A stretch of DNA of 64,000 bases, taken from Egicoccus halophilus. Lineage in GTDB: Bacteria; Actinomycetota; Nitriliruptoria; Nitriliruptorales; Nitriliruptoraceae. Of this stretch, positions 10,694-18,228 are shown piece after piece; within the stretch, counting starts at the first letter, position 1; every line of letters starts with the position of its first letter. The notes under the pieces are model-generated. The model was not told where the DNA came from. It did no database searches and saw only the letters and a list, made by a program, of their open reading frames with translations. Location: assembly GCF_004300825.1 (NCBI RefSeq), contig NZ_CP036250.1, forward strand, positions 310,001 to 374,000, written 5' to 3'. Position numbers and translations under genes: made by a program.

Positions 10694-11038
10694 CTAGACG
10701 CCCGGTTGCTCGCCGTCGTCGAGGGCGAGGTCGTCCGCGGCTGCCGAGAAGTCGTCGGTCCCGAGCTCCTCGTCGGACAGACGCGGCCGCTCGGCGTAGT
10801 CCTCGCTGATCTTGGCCCCCAGGCTGACGTCGTGGCCCTGCGACTCGGGCAGGTCGTCGGCGGTCGGCCGGGGGAGCGCCGCGTCGTCCTCGCTGATCAG
10901 CGGGTCGGCCTCGGTGTCCTCGAGTTCCCGTAGTTCCTCGACCGGGATGATGTCCTCACGCGGTGGCTGATCGTCGGTCAGCCGATCGGTCTCGTGCGAG
11001 GCACCGTGCTCGAGGCGGTCGGCGTCCTGGTCGCTCAT
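10694..11038 (-). CDS. Small acidic protein downstream of the ABC importer, unknown function
   Basis: A 114-residue hydrophilic protein starting at ATG 11038 with GAAAGG upstream, 10 bases after the ATPase stop. It is very rich in Asp and Glu, has no Cys and no hydrophobic helix, and contains repeats of short SEDD/SDEE motifs. This composition suggests a largely disordered cytosolic protein. I recognise no family. Its position suggests co-transcription with the importer, but no function can be assigned. Confidence 0.65.
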   Translation of the reverse strand: MSDQDADRLEHGASHETDRLTDDQPPREDIIPVEELRELEDTEADPLISEDDAALPRPTADDLPESQGHDVSLGAKISEDYAERPRLSDEELGTDDFSAAADDLALDDGEQPGV

Positions 11039-11048
11039 GTTGCGCCTT

Positions 11049-12128
11049 TCAGATCGACAGGGCGTCATCCAATCCCGCTTCCCGCTGGTCCGCGTCGGGG
11101 TGGTCCGACCGCTCGACCGGCTGACCGACCTCACCGTGCAGCAGACAGGCGGCCCGATGGCCGTCGCGGTCACCGTCCGAGCCGACGGCCTGCAGGTCGG
11201 GGTCCACCCGTCCGCAGGCCTCGAACACCTCCGGGCAGCGGGTCCGGAACCGGCAACCCGACGGCGGATCCATCGGGCTCGGCACGTCGCCGGCGAGCGA
11301 CACCCGTCGGCGCGCGCGCTCCCGGACCGGGTCGGGGACCGGGACCGCGGACAGCAGCGCGCGCGTGTAGGGATGCTGCGGACGGGTGATCACCTGGCGA
11401 CGATCACCCTCCTCGACGATCCGACCGAGGTACATCACGGCGATGCGGTCCGAGACGTGCTGCACCGCGGCGAGGTCGTGGGCGATGAACAGATAGGTCA
11501 GTCCGAGCTCCGCCTGCAGGTCGGCCAGCAGGTTGAGGACCTGCGCCTGGATGGACACGTCGAGCGCCGCGATGGGCTCGTCGCACACCAGGAACTCCGG
11601 TTCGACCGCCAGCGCCCGGGCGATGCCCACCCGTTGTCGCTGACCGCCGGAGAACTCGTGGGGATACCGGCCGGCCGTGTCGGGGTGCAGACCGACCCGT
11701 TCGAGCAGCTCGGCGATCCGCTGCGGCCGGGCCTGCTTGCCCTGGTGCAGCTCGTGGATGTCGAGTGCCTCACCGATCGCCTCACCGATCGACCGGCGCG
11801 GGTCGAGCGACGCGTAGGGGTCCTGGAAGACCATCGCGGCCCGTCGACGCCACCGCCGGAGCTCGCCGCGGCCGAGGGTGGACAGGTCGGTGCCGTCGAA
11901 CTGGACGCGTCCCCCGGTCGGTTCCACCAGGCGCAGGATGGCCAGCCCGGTGGTGGACTTCCCACACCCGGACTCGCCGACCAGCCCCAACGTGGTGCCC
12001 CGCTCGATCGCGAAGCTGATCCCGTCGACGGCCCGCACCACGTCGGAGCTCCCGCGTCCCCGGCCGCCACCGCGACCGGCCGGGAAGTGCACCTCGAGGC
12101 CGTCGACCTGCAGCACCGGGTCGCTCAC
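11049..12128 (-). CDS. Peptide-type ABC transporter ATP-binding protein (OppF/DppF class)
   Basis: A 359-residue ATPase starting at GTG 12128, overlapping the other ATPase stop (GTGA). Motifs: Walker A GESGCGKST, signature FSGGQRQR, Walker B LVCDEP, and the switch region IAHDLAAV. The C-terminal oligopeptide-transporter extension contains Cys residues (GCRFRTRCPEVFEACG), as in OppF/DppF proteins that bind an iron-sulfur cluster. It powers the importer with its partner ATPase. Confidence 0.93.
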   Translation of the reverse strand: MSDPVLQVDGLEVHFPAGRGGGRGRGSSDVVRAVDGISFAIERGTTLGLVGESGCGKSTTGLAILRLVEPTGGRVQFDGTDLSTLGRGELRRWRRRAAMVFQDPYASLDPRRSIGEAIGEALDIHELHQGKQARPQRIAELLERVGLHPDTAGRYPHEFSGGQRQRVGIARALAVEPEFLVCDEPIAALDVSIQAQVLNLLADLQAELGLTYLFIAHDLAAVQHVSDRIAVMYLGRIVEEGDRRQVITRPQHPYTRALLSAVPVPDPVRERARRRVSLAGDVPSPMDPPSGCRFRTRCPEVFEACGRVDPDLQAVGSDGDRDGHRAACLLHGEVGQPVERSDHPDADQREAGLDDALSI

Positions 12129-13204
12129 GCCACCCCCTCCGAGTCCCTGCCCGCGGAGGTGGGCGCCTGCTCGTCGTCCCCGGCCGTGGCGGCCGCACGA
12201 CGCTCGTCCTCGGCCACCTCGTAGAAGCTGCGTATGCGATGGCCCGGCGCCACCTCGCGCAGCGGGGGTCGCTCGGTGGCGCAGCGGTCGTCGTGCCGGA
12301 ACCCGCAGCGCGGGTGGAACGCACAACCCGCCGGCAGGTCGGTGGGAGCAGGCGGCAGGCCGGGGATCGCGGCCAACTCGTCGCGGTCGAAGGCACCGAG
12401 CACCGGCAGCGAGCGCAACAACCCCACCGTGTAGGGATGCCTCGGGTCGGCGAACAGTTCGTCGACGCGGGCCTCCTCGACGATCTCCCCGGCATACATC
12501 ACCAGCACCCGGTCGGCGATCCCGGCCACGACCCCGAGGTCGTGGGTGATCCAGATCACCGCCATGCCGAGCTCCTGTTGGAGTCGGCCGACGAGCTCGG
12601 TGATCTGTGCCTGCGTGGTGACGTCGAGGGCGGTCGTGGCCTCGTCGGCGATCAGTACCTGTGGATCACACGACAGGCCGATGGCGATCACGACCCGCTG
12701 ACGCATGCCCCCGCTGAACTGGTGGGGATAGTCGTCGAGGCGCTTCTCCGCGGCAGGGATCCCGACCAACCGCAACAGCTCGACCGCCCGGTCCCGCCCC
12801 TGTGCCTCCGACAGGCCGAGGTGGTGGCGCATGCCCTCCACCAGCTGGCGACCGATGGGGTGCACCGGGTTGAGCGAGGTCATCGGGTCCTGGAAGACGA
12901 AGCCCACCCGACGCCCGCGCACCCGCAGCAGCTCGCGTTCGCTCATCGCGAGCAGGTCCTCGCCGCCGAGGTGCGCCGTGCCGGTGACCCGGCCGGGCGG
13001 CATCGGGATCAGCTTGGTCAACGCCAGCGTGGAGACCGACTTGCCCGAGCCGGACTCCCCGACGATGGCCAGCGTCTCCCCGCGGTGCACGTCGTAGTCG
13101 AGGCCGCGCACGACCGACGCGCGACCACGCTTGCTCGCGAAGGACACCTCGAGGTCGCGGACGGACAGGACGACCTCGCGGTCGGGCGCGGACGGGTTGC
13201 TCAC
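12125..13204 (-). CDS. Peptide-type ABC transporter ATP-binding protein (OppD/DppD class)
   Basis: A 359-residue ATPase from GTG 13204 (GTGA overlap with the permease stop). Walker A GESGSGKS, signature FSGGMRQR, Walker B VLIADEA and the ITHDLGVV switch are visible. The C-terminal Cys-containing extension (GCAFHPRCGFRHDDRC) is typical of OppD/DppD. It pairs with the OppF-type subunit encoded next. Confidence 0.93.
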   Translation of the reverse strand: MSNPSAPDREVVLSVRDLEVSFASKRGRASVVRGLDYDVHRGETLAIVGESGSGKSVSTLALTKLIPMPPGRVTGTAHLGGEDLLAMSERELLRVRGRRVGFVFQDPMTSLNPVHPIGRQLVEGMRHHLGLSEAQGRDRAVELLRLVGIPAAEKRLDDYPHQFSGGMRQRVVIAIGLSCDPQVLIADEATTALDVTTQAQITELVGRLQQELGMAVIWITHDLGVVAGIADRVLVMYAGEIVEEARVDELFADPRHPYTVGLLRSLPVLGAFDRDELAAIPGLPPAPTDLPAGCAFHPRCGFRHDDRCATERPPLREVAPGHRIRSFYEVAEDERRAAATAGDDEQAPTSAGRDSEGVA

Positions 13205-14124
13205 TCCACGCCCCGCGACTGGATGACGCTGCGCTGTCGGGGGTCGAGCGCGTCGCGCAGGCCGTCCCCGAGCACGTTGAAGGCCATGACGGTCAGGAAG
13301 ATCGCCAGTCCGGGGAACACCGAGAGCCACCACCCCTGCTGTTGGAACCGCTGGGCGTCGGAGAGCATGTAGCCCCACGCCGGGTCGGGGGGCTGGACAC
13401 CCACGCCGATGTAGCTCAGTGCCGCCTCGGTGAGGATCGCGAACGCGAAGCTCAGCGAGGCCTGGACGATGATCGGTCCGGCGACGTTGGGCAGGACGTG
13501 GCGGGTCACGATGCGCCAGTCGCTGGCACCCAACGACCGCACGGCACGGACGTGCAGCTCCTCACGGACGCTGAGGACGCTGCCGCGTACGACGCGGGCG
13601 AAGATCGGCGTGAACACGATCCCGACGGCGATCATGGTGTTGCGGAGCGACGGACCGAGCACGGCCACCAGCGCGATCGCCAGCAGGATCACCGGGAAGG
13701 AGAACAGCACGTCCATGGCCCGCATGCTGATGCTGTCGAGCCAGCCGCCACGGTAGCCCGACAACAGTCCGATCAGGGTGCCGGCGACGAGGCTGATCCC
13801 GACCGCGACCGCCCCGACCTGCAACGACACCCGCGAACCCATCACGACCCGGCTGTAGACGTCGCGGCCGAGGTCGTCGGTCCCGAACCAGTGGTCGGCC
13901 GACGGTCCCTGGAAACGGACGGTCAGGTCCTGCGCGTTGATCGGATAGCGGACCAGCTGGTCGGCGAAGAGTGCGGTCAACAGCAACGCCAACAGCAGGA
14001 CGAGGCCGAGCGCCGCCAGACGGTTGGCGAGCAGGACCGTCAGGGTCTCGCGCCAGCGGGGCACCTGGCGGCTGGTCGGCGCCTCGAGCTGCTGCCGGTC
14101 GGCTCCCGCGTCGAGGTTGCTCAT
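13201..14124 (-). CDS. Peptide-type ABC transporter permease (OppC/DppC class)
   Basis: A 307-residue inner-membrane protein with an N-terminal helix, the OppC-type HWFGTDDLGRDVYSR segment and five more helices. The EAA cytoplasmic loop (RAVRSLGASDWRIVTRHVLP) contacts the ATPases. ATG 14124 overlaps the stop of the preceding permease gene. The order permease, permease, ATPase, ATPase is standard for the family. Confidence 0.92.
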   Translation of the reverse strand: MSNLDAGADRQQLEAPTSRQVPRWRETLTVLLANRLAALGLVLLLALLLTALFADQLVRYPINAQDLTVRFQGPSADHWFGTDDLGRDVYSRVVMGSRVSLQVGAVAVGISLVAGTLIGLLSGYRGGWLDSISMRAMDVLFSFPVILLAIALVAVLGPSLRNTMIAVGIVFTPIFARVVRGSVLSVREELHVRAVRSLGASDWRIVTRHVLPNVAGPIIVQASLSFAFAILTEAALSYIGVGVQPPDPAWGYMLSDAQRFQQQGWWLSVFPGLAIFLTVMAFNVLGDGLRDALDPRQRSVIQSRGVE

Positions 14125-15074
14125 GCGTCGGCTCCCACCCGGATGCGCGGGTCGAGCCGCGCGTACAGCAGGTCGACCAGCAGATTGAGCACCAGGAACA
14201 CCGCGGCGATGAACAGCACCGCACCCTGCAGGACCGGGTAGTCACGGGTCTCCACCGCGCTGAGGGCCAGCAGACCGATGCCCGGCCACGAGAAGACGAT
14301 CTCGACCACCACGATGCCGCCGAGCAGGGTGCCCAACTGCAGGCCCGTGACCGTCACGATCGGGATCCAGGCGTTGCGCAGCACGTGGTGGCGCAACACG
14401 TACCGCGAGGGCAACCCCTTCGCGCGGGCGAGCCGCACGTGCTCGGCGTTCATCGCCTCGAGCACGGACGAACGCACGAACCGGGTCAGGATCGCACCGG
14501 TCACGACGCCTGCCGTCGCGGCCGGCAGCAGCAGGTAGCGCAGCGACTCCAGCGGCGCCTCCGTCAGCGGTCGGTACCCGCCCGGCGGCAACCAGCCCAG
14601 CACCCGGGCAAACACCAGGATCCCCAGGATCCCGAACCAGAAGTCGGGGATCGAGACCCCGATCTGCGCGAAGGTGTTGGCCGCGTAGTCGACCGGCTTG
14701 CCCTGGCGCACCGCGGACAGGATGCCGGCGGGCAACGCGATCGCCAGGCCGATGAGCAGGGCCCCGAACGCCAGCAGCGCCGTCCTCGGGATGCGCTCGG
14801 CCAGCATCGTCGCGACCGGGTCGCCGGTACGGAAGCTAACGCCGAGGTCGCCGGTGACGGCACGACCCAGCCAGTCGACGTACTGCACGACCAGCGGCCG
14901 GTCGAGCCCGGCGCGCTGCACCAGCGCGTCGTAGAGCTCGGGCGTGAAACGGGTGCCCAGCGCGGCCCGGACCGGGTCACCCGGCACCAGGTGCATCAGG
15001 GCGAACACCACGATGGACACGCCGAGCAGCGCGAGCAGCGCCTGCCCGGTGCGGACGACGACGTAGCGGGCCAA
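14121..15074 (-). CDS. Peptide-type ABC transporter permease (OppB/DppB class)
   Basis: A 317-residue permease with the OppB opening (LGVSIVVFALMHLVPGDP), six predicted helices and the EAA loop (RLARAKGLPSRYVLRHHVLR). The start is TTG 15074 preceded by a perfect AAGGAG. It is separated from the binding-protein gene by a stem-loop, a common way to make more binding protein than permease. Confidence 0.92.
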   Translation of the reverse strand: MARYVVVRTGQALLALLGVSIVVFALMHLVPGDPVRAALGTRFTPELYDALVQRAGLDRPLVVQYVDWLGRAVTGDLGVSFRTGDPVATMLAERIPRTALLAFGALLIGLAIALPAGILSAVRQGKPVDYAANTFAQIGVSIPDFWFGILGILVFARVLGWLPPGGYRPLTEAPLESLRYLLLPAATAGVVTGAILTRFVRSSVLEAMNAEHVRLARAKGLPSRYVLRHHVLRNAWIPIVTVTGLQLGTLLGGIVVVEIVFSWPGIGLLALSAVETRDYPVLQGAVLFIAAVFLVLNLLVDLLYARLDPRIRVGADA

Positions 15075-15096
15075 CCGGACTCCTTGTCGAGCGCGC

Positions 15097-15135
15097 GGCC
15101 GACCGGAGCGGAGCGAGCGCCCCGTCCGGTCGGCC
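15097..15135 (-). terminator. Intra-operon stem-loop between binding protein and permease genes
   Basis: Perfect 11-base arms (GGCCGACCGGA and TCCGGTCGGCC) flank a 17-base loop just after the binding-protein stop. There is no U tract. It could act as an attenuator or an mRNA 3'-end stabiliser. Confidence concerns the structure more than its effect. Confidence 0.5.
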
Positions 15136-15140
15136 GGCGG

Positions 15141-16742
15141 TCACTCCTCGAGACGGGTGTCGACGAATCGTGTCGCCGAATCGGCGCGGGTCACGTACCC
15201 GGACACGTCCGGGGACCAGGCCTCGACGATGTCGGGGTTGTAGAAGTAGATGTAGGACGCCTGGTCGACGATGCGCTGTGCGGCCTGGTCGTAGAGCTCC
15301 TTGCGCGCCTCCTCGTCCACCTCCACCCGCGCGTCGTCGAGCAACTGGTCGACCTCGGCATCGTCGAAGCCCTGGAAGTTGTTGACACCCTCGGAGTGGT
15401 GCTGCGCGTAGTAGAAGTCGTCCGGGTCGATGTTGCCGAGCCAACCGAGCGCGAAGGCGTCGAAGTTGCCCTCACCCTGCTCGGCGAGCCAGGTGGTGAA
15501 GTCCTCGGTGCGGATCTGCACGTCGACGCCGACCTCGCCGAGCTGGCTGGCGATCACCTGCGCCGCGGTGACGGTCTCCGGGAACTCGTTGGTCACCATG
15601 AGGTCGATCGACAACCCGTCGACGCCGGCCTCGTCGAGCAGCGACTGCGCCTGGTCGGGATCGTGGCCGAAGGGGGCGTAGTCGAGGTACCAGAAGCTGC
15701 CCTCGGGGATGGCGGTCTCGTTGGGCGTGGCCGCGTCGAAGTTCGTGGCCTCGGCGATGGCGACGGGGTCGAGCGCGAAGGCGATCGCGCGACGGACGTC
15801 GGGGTCGTCGAAGGGCTCACGCTCGTTGTTGAGCGCCATGTACCAGTAGTCGTTGCCGGCGACGCGCCCGACCTCCACCTCGCCCATCTGCTCGAGATCG
15901 GTCACCTGTTCGGGCGGGACGGAGTCGATCCAGTCGACCTCCCCGGTCTCGAGGTTGGTGAGCTTCACGCCCTCGTCGGGGATGATGCGGAACTCGATGC
16001 CGTCGAGGTACGGGCCCTCACCCCAGTAGTCGGCGTACGCCTCGAGCTCGAGCACGTCGGCCGAGGCGGAGGTGAGTTGGAAGGGGCCGGTGCCGATCAC
16101 CTCATCGCCCAGGGTGCCCGCGTCGATCTGCTCGGACGGGACGATCGCCATGCCCTTGAACGGTCCCAGCTGGTCGAGCAGGTTCGGCGCCGGGCGGTTG
16201 AGGTTGACCGTGACGGTGTAGTCGTCGGTGGCCTCGAAGGCGTCGACCGCTTCGAGGCGCCAGCCGTTGGCGCCCTCGTCGCGGATGTACTCCATGGAGG
16301 CGACCACGTCGTCGGCCGTGAAGTCCGACCCGTCGTGGAAGGTCACGCCCTCACGCAGCGTGAACACCCAGGTCAACAGGTCGTCGGACGTCTCCCAGGA
16401 CTCGGCCAACGCCGGCTCGGGCGTGAGATCGTCCCCGGGTTGGACCAGGGTGTCGTAGACGTTCTCGAGCACGGTGAACGCGAACGACGAGGTGGTCGTC
16501 AGTGGATTGAGCTGATCGGGCTCGCCGCCGATCGCGGCGACCAGGGTGCCGCCCTCGGTTCCGTCGGCGGTGGCCTCGCCCGCGTCGGTGTCCCCGTCGG
16601 TCCCCGGATCGTCGGTGCCGGGGTCCTCGGTGTCCTGTGCCGTCGGGTCGTCGAGGTCCACACCACCCCCGCCGTCACCACAGGCGGTGAGCAGCAGCCC
16701 GGAGGCGGCGGTTACGGCCACTACACGAGTACGCAGGCGCAC
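15141..16742 (-). CDS. ABC transporter solute-binding lipoprotein, family 5 (peptide/opine/nickel class)
   Basis: Starting at GTG 16742 (GAGGGA seven bases upstream), the 533-residue protein has a lipobox LTAC (Cys21). An acidic linker rich in Asp, Thr and Gly spans about residues 22-60. The family 5 domain follows, with ESWETSDDLLTWVFTLREGV and FHDGSDFTADDV. It captures the ligand outside the cell for the importer encoded downstream. Ligand identity cannot be read reliably. The acidic linker is longer than usual and may reflect adaptation to salt or a thick envelope. Confidence 0.92.
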   Translation of the reverse strand: MRLRTRVVAVTAASGLLLTACGDGGGGVDLDDPTAQDTEDPGTDDPGTDGDTDAGEATADGTEGGTLVAAIGGEPDQLNPLTTTSSFAFTVLENVYDTLVQPGDDLTPEPALAESWETSDDLLTWVFTLREGVTFHDGSDFTADDVVASMEYIRDEGANGWRLEAVDAFEATDDYTVTVNLNRPAPNLLDQLGPFKGMAIVPSEQIDAGTLGDEVIGTGPFQLTSASADVLELEAYADYWGEGPYLDGIEFRIIPDEGVKLTNLETGEVDWIDSVPPEQVTDLEQMGEVEVGRVAGNDYWYMALNNEREPFDDPDVRRAIAFALDPVAIAEATNFDAATPNETAIPEGSFWYLDYAPFGHDPDQAQSLLDEAGVDGLSIDLMVTNEFPETVTAAQVIASQLGEVGVDVQIRTEDFTTWLAEQGEGNFDAFALGWLGNIDPDDFYYAQHHSEGVNNFQGFDDAEVDQLLDDARVEVDEEARKELYDQAAQRIVDQASYIYFYNPDIVEAWSPDVSGYVTRADSATRFVDTRLEE

Positions 16743-17030
16743 GAGGTCCCTCACTTCCGGCGTCCACGACGACCCTAGGAAGCTTCCCGCTCCAACGGCC
16801 CCCGACCGTTCGACCAGAAGGCGCACCACCGGCCACCCGGCACCTGTGGACAAACCTGTGGGGATGTGGATGCCCGTGGGCCCGGACTTCCACACCTGTG
16901 GTCACACCTGTGGAAGTCGCACGCACGTTCGGGATCCCGCGCGTGAAGGCACCCTCGAACGGCGTCGGCCGTCGACGGTGTCGACCGGCCAACGGCGTTC
17001 GCGACGTCCGCGTACCGGTAGCCTCCCGCC
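16743..17030. promoter_or_regulatory. Divergent control region with repeated ACCTGTGG motifs
   Basis: This gap separates the importer operon from the MarR gene. Between 16842 and 16914 the motif ACCTGTGG occurs four times. One copy reads TGTGGACAA (16845-16853), the exact complement of the actinobacterial DnaA box TTGTCCACA. Two copies form a 12-base tandem repeat (CACACCTGTGG twice), flanked by inverted arms ACTTCCACA and TGTGGAAGT. The cluster could be a MarR operator or an accessory DnaA-binding site; the sequence does not decide. Confidence 0.5.
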
Positions 17031-17513
17031 ATGGGACAACCGCTGCACGAGGCAGACAGTGCCGACGCTGCCTCGTCGACGGCGATCGTCGCCCTCCTGC
17101 ACACCTTCGGTACGCAGATGCACGCCATCGGCAGCCGGTTCGCCGCCCGGGAGGACCTGCACCCGACGGATCTGCAGGCGTTGTCCCTGCTGGCCCAGGC
17201 GGACGAGTCGTTGACCGCGGGGCAGCTCGCCGATGCCCTGCAGCTCTCGACCGGGGCCACCACCCGACTCGTGGATCGACTCGAGCGCGTCGGCCACGTG
17301 CGGCGTCACCCCGATCGGCACGACCGACGACGACGACGCATCGGCATCAGTCCCGACGCGCGCGCGACCGCCGGCAGCTACTTCGGTGAACTCGCCCGAC
17401 GCATCGAGGCCATCGTGGAGGAGTTCAGTCCGTCGGAGCAGGCCGTGCTCGAGGCCTTCCTGCTCCGCCTGGTGGCCTCGCTCGAGACGCCACCGGAGCA
17501 GACCGCGCCGTGA
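17031..17513 (+). CDS. MarR-family transcriptional regulator
   Basis: A 160-residue winged-helix regulator. The recognition region is TAGQLADALQLSTGATTRLVDRLERVG and the wing is HVRRHPDRHDRRRRRIGI, the classical MarR pattern. The first 25 residues are a short extension. There is no Shine-Dalgarno: TAGCCT lies six bases before ATG, so the mRNA is probably leaderless. Divergent placement suggests it controls the importer operon and itself. Confidence 0.88.
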   Translation: MGQPLHEADSADAASSTAIVALLHTFGTQMHAIGSRFAAREDLHPTDLQALSLLAQADESLTAGQLADALQLSTGATTRLVDRLERVGHVRRHPDRHDRRRRRIGISPDARATAGSYFGELARRIEAIVEEFSPSEQAVLEAFLLRLVASLETPPEQTAP

Positions 17514-17607
17514 CACGCGGCGGATCGACGGGGCGTGGGCGGTGCCGACCGGAGGACGAGAACGGCCCGCTGTGGCGTGCGGACGCCGTCCGGCACGCGA
17601 CGCACGT

Positions 17608-17638
17608 CGGCCCGGCGGCGCCGAAGCGCCCCGGGCCG
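17608..17638. terminator. Stem-loop between convergent genes
   Basis: Arms CGGCCCGG and CCGGGCCG with a 15-base loop lie between the MarR gene and the convergent Lys-rich gene. It has no U tract and would have to work as a bidirectional GC-rich terminator. Confidence 0.35.
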
Positions 17639-17683
17639 GGTCGATGGCCCGGACGTGCGCACACGTACGGACCCGTCACGCCG

Positions 17684-18013
17684 TCAGACCGAACGGGGCT
17701 CTTCCCAGAGGGCCTCGTCGAGTTCCTGGTCACGCTTGCGCTTCATCGCGACGGCGACGCCGGCGAGTACGGCGAGCAGCAGCGCGAACTTGCCCTTGCC
17801 GCCCGACTCCTCGTCCTTGCTCTTCTTCTTCTTCTTGCCGTCGTCCTTGCTCAGGGCGCCGTAGGTGTCCACGGCCTGCTCGGTGAGGTCCTTGCCCTTC
17901 TTCGCCGCCTGGGAAGTGAGGGTCTTGCCCTTCTTCTCCGCCTGCTTGCGCAGCGCGTCGGCCTTCTTCTCGAGCTTGGCGACCTTCTTGCTCAACTTCT
18001 TCGTCTTGGCCAT
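17684..18013 (-). CDS. Lys-rich small membrane protein, unknown function
   Basis: A 109-residue protein with GAGGAA before its ATG. Residues 1-75 are extremely rich in Lys, Ala and Glu with a heptad-like character (KKVAKLEKKADALRKQAEKK), suggesting a basic coiled coil. One hydrophobic helix (about 76-92, FALLLAVLAGVAVAM) is followed by a mixed-charge tail. The layout recalls small YtxH-type envelope proteins, but similarity is only general. A basic cytosolic arm could contact nucleic acid or membrane lipid. Confidence 0.7.
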   Translation of the reverse strand: MAKTKKLSKKVAKLEKKADALRKQAEKKGKTLTSQAAKKGKDLTEQAVDTYGALSKDDGKKKKKSKDEESGGKGKFALLLAVLAGVAVAMKRKRDQELDEALWEEPRSV

Positions 18014-18228
18014 CGTGAGTTCCTCGCGGGCAGCGGCACGTCGGGCAGTCTGCGTCCGAGCCTAGCCACCGTGGTCCCGGCCGTGCCGGCCCGAGCCGGA
18101 CGTCTGGCCGAGTCGCTGACTGGCGTGGACATCACGCGACACGACGTGGACGGGCCGCCGGGTGATGGTCGTCCCACCACCCGACGGCCCGTCGTCGACA
18201 CGCCGGCGATCTCCGCCGACGGGGCGTA

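Noticed and set aside
13971-16778. 935-codon plus-strand frame opposite the permease and binding-protein genes
   Set aside because: Spans three real minus-strand genes and has biased Val/Asp/Arg composition only.
16842-16914. CRISPR-like repeats
   Set aside because: Repeats are only 8-12 bases with no uniform spacers and no cas genes in the window.
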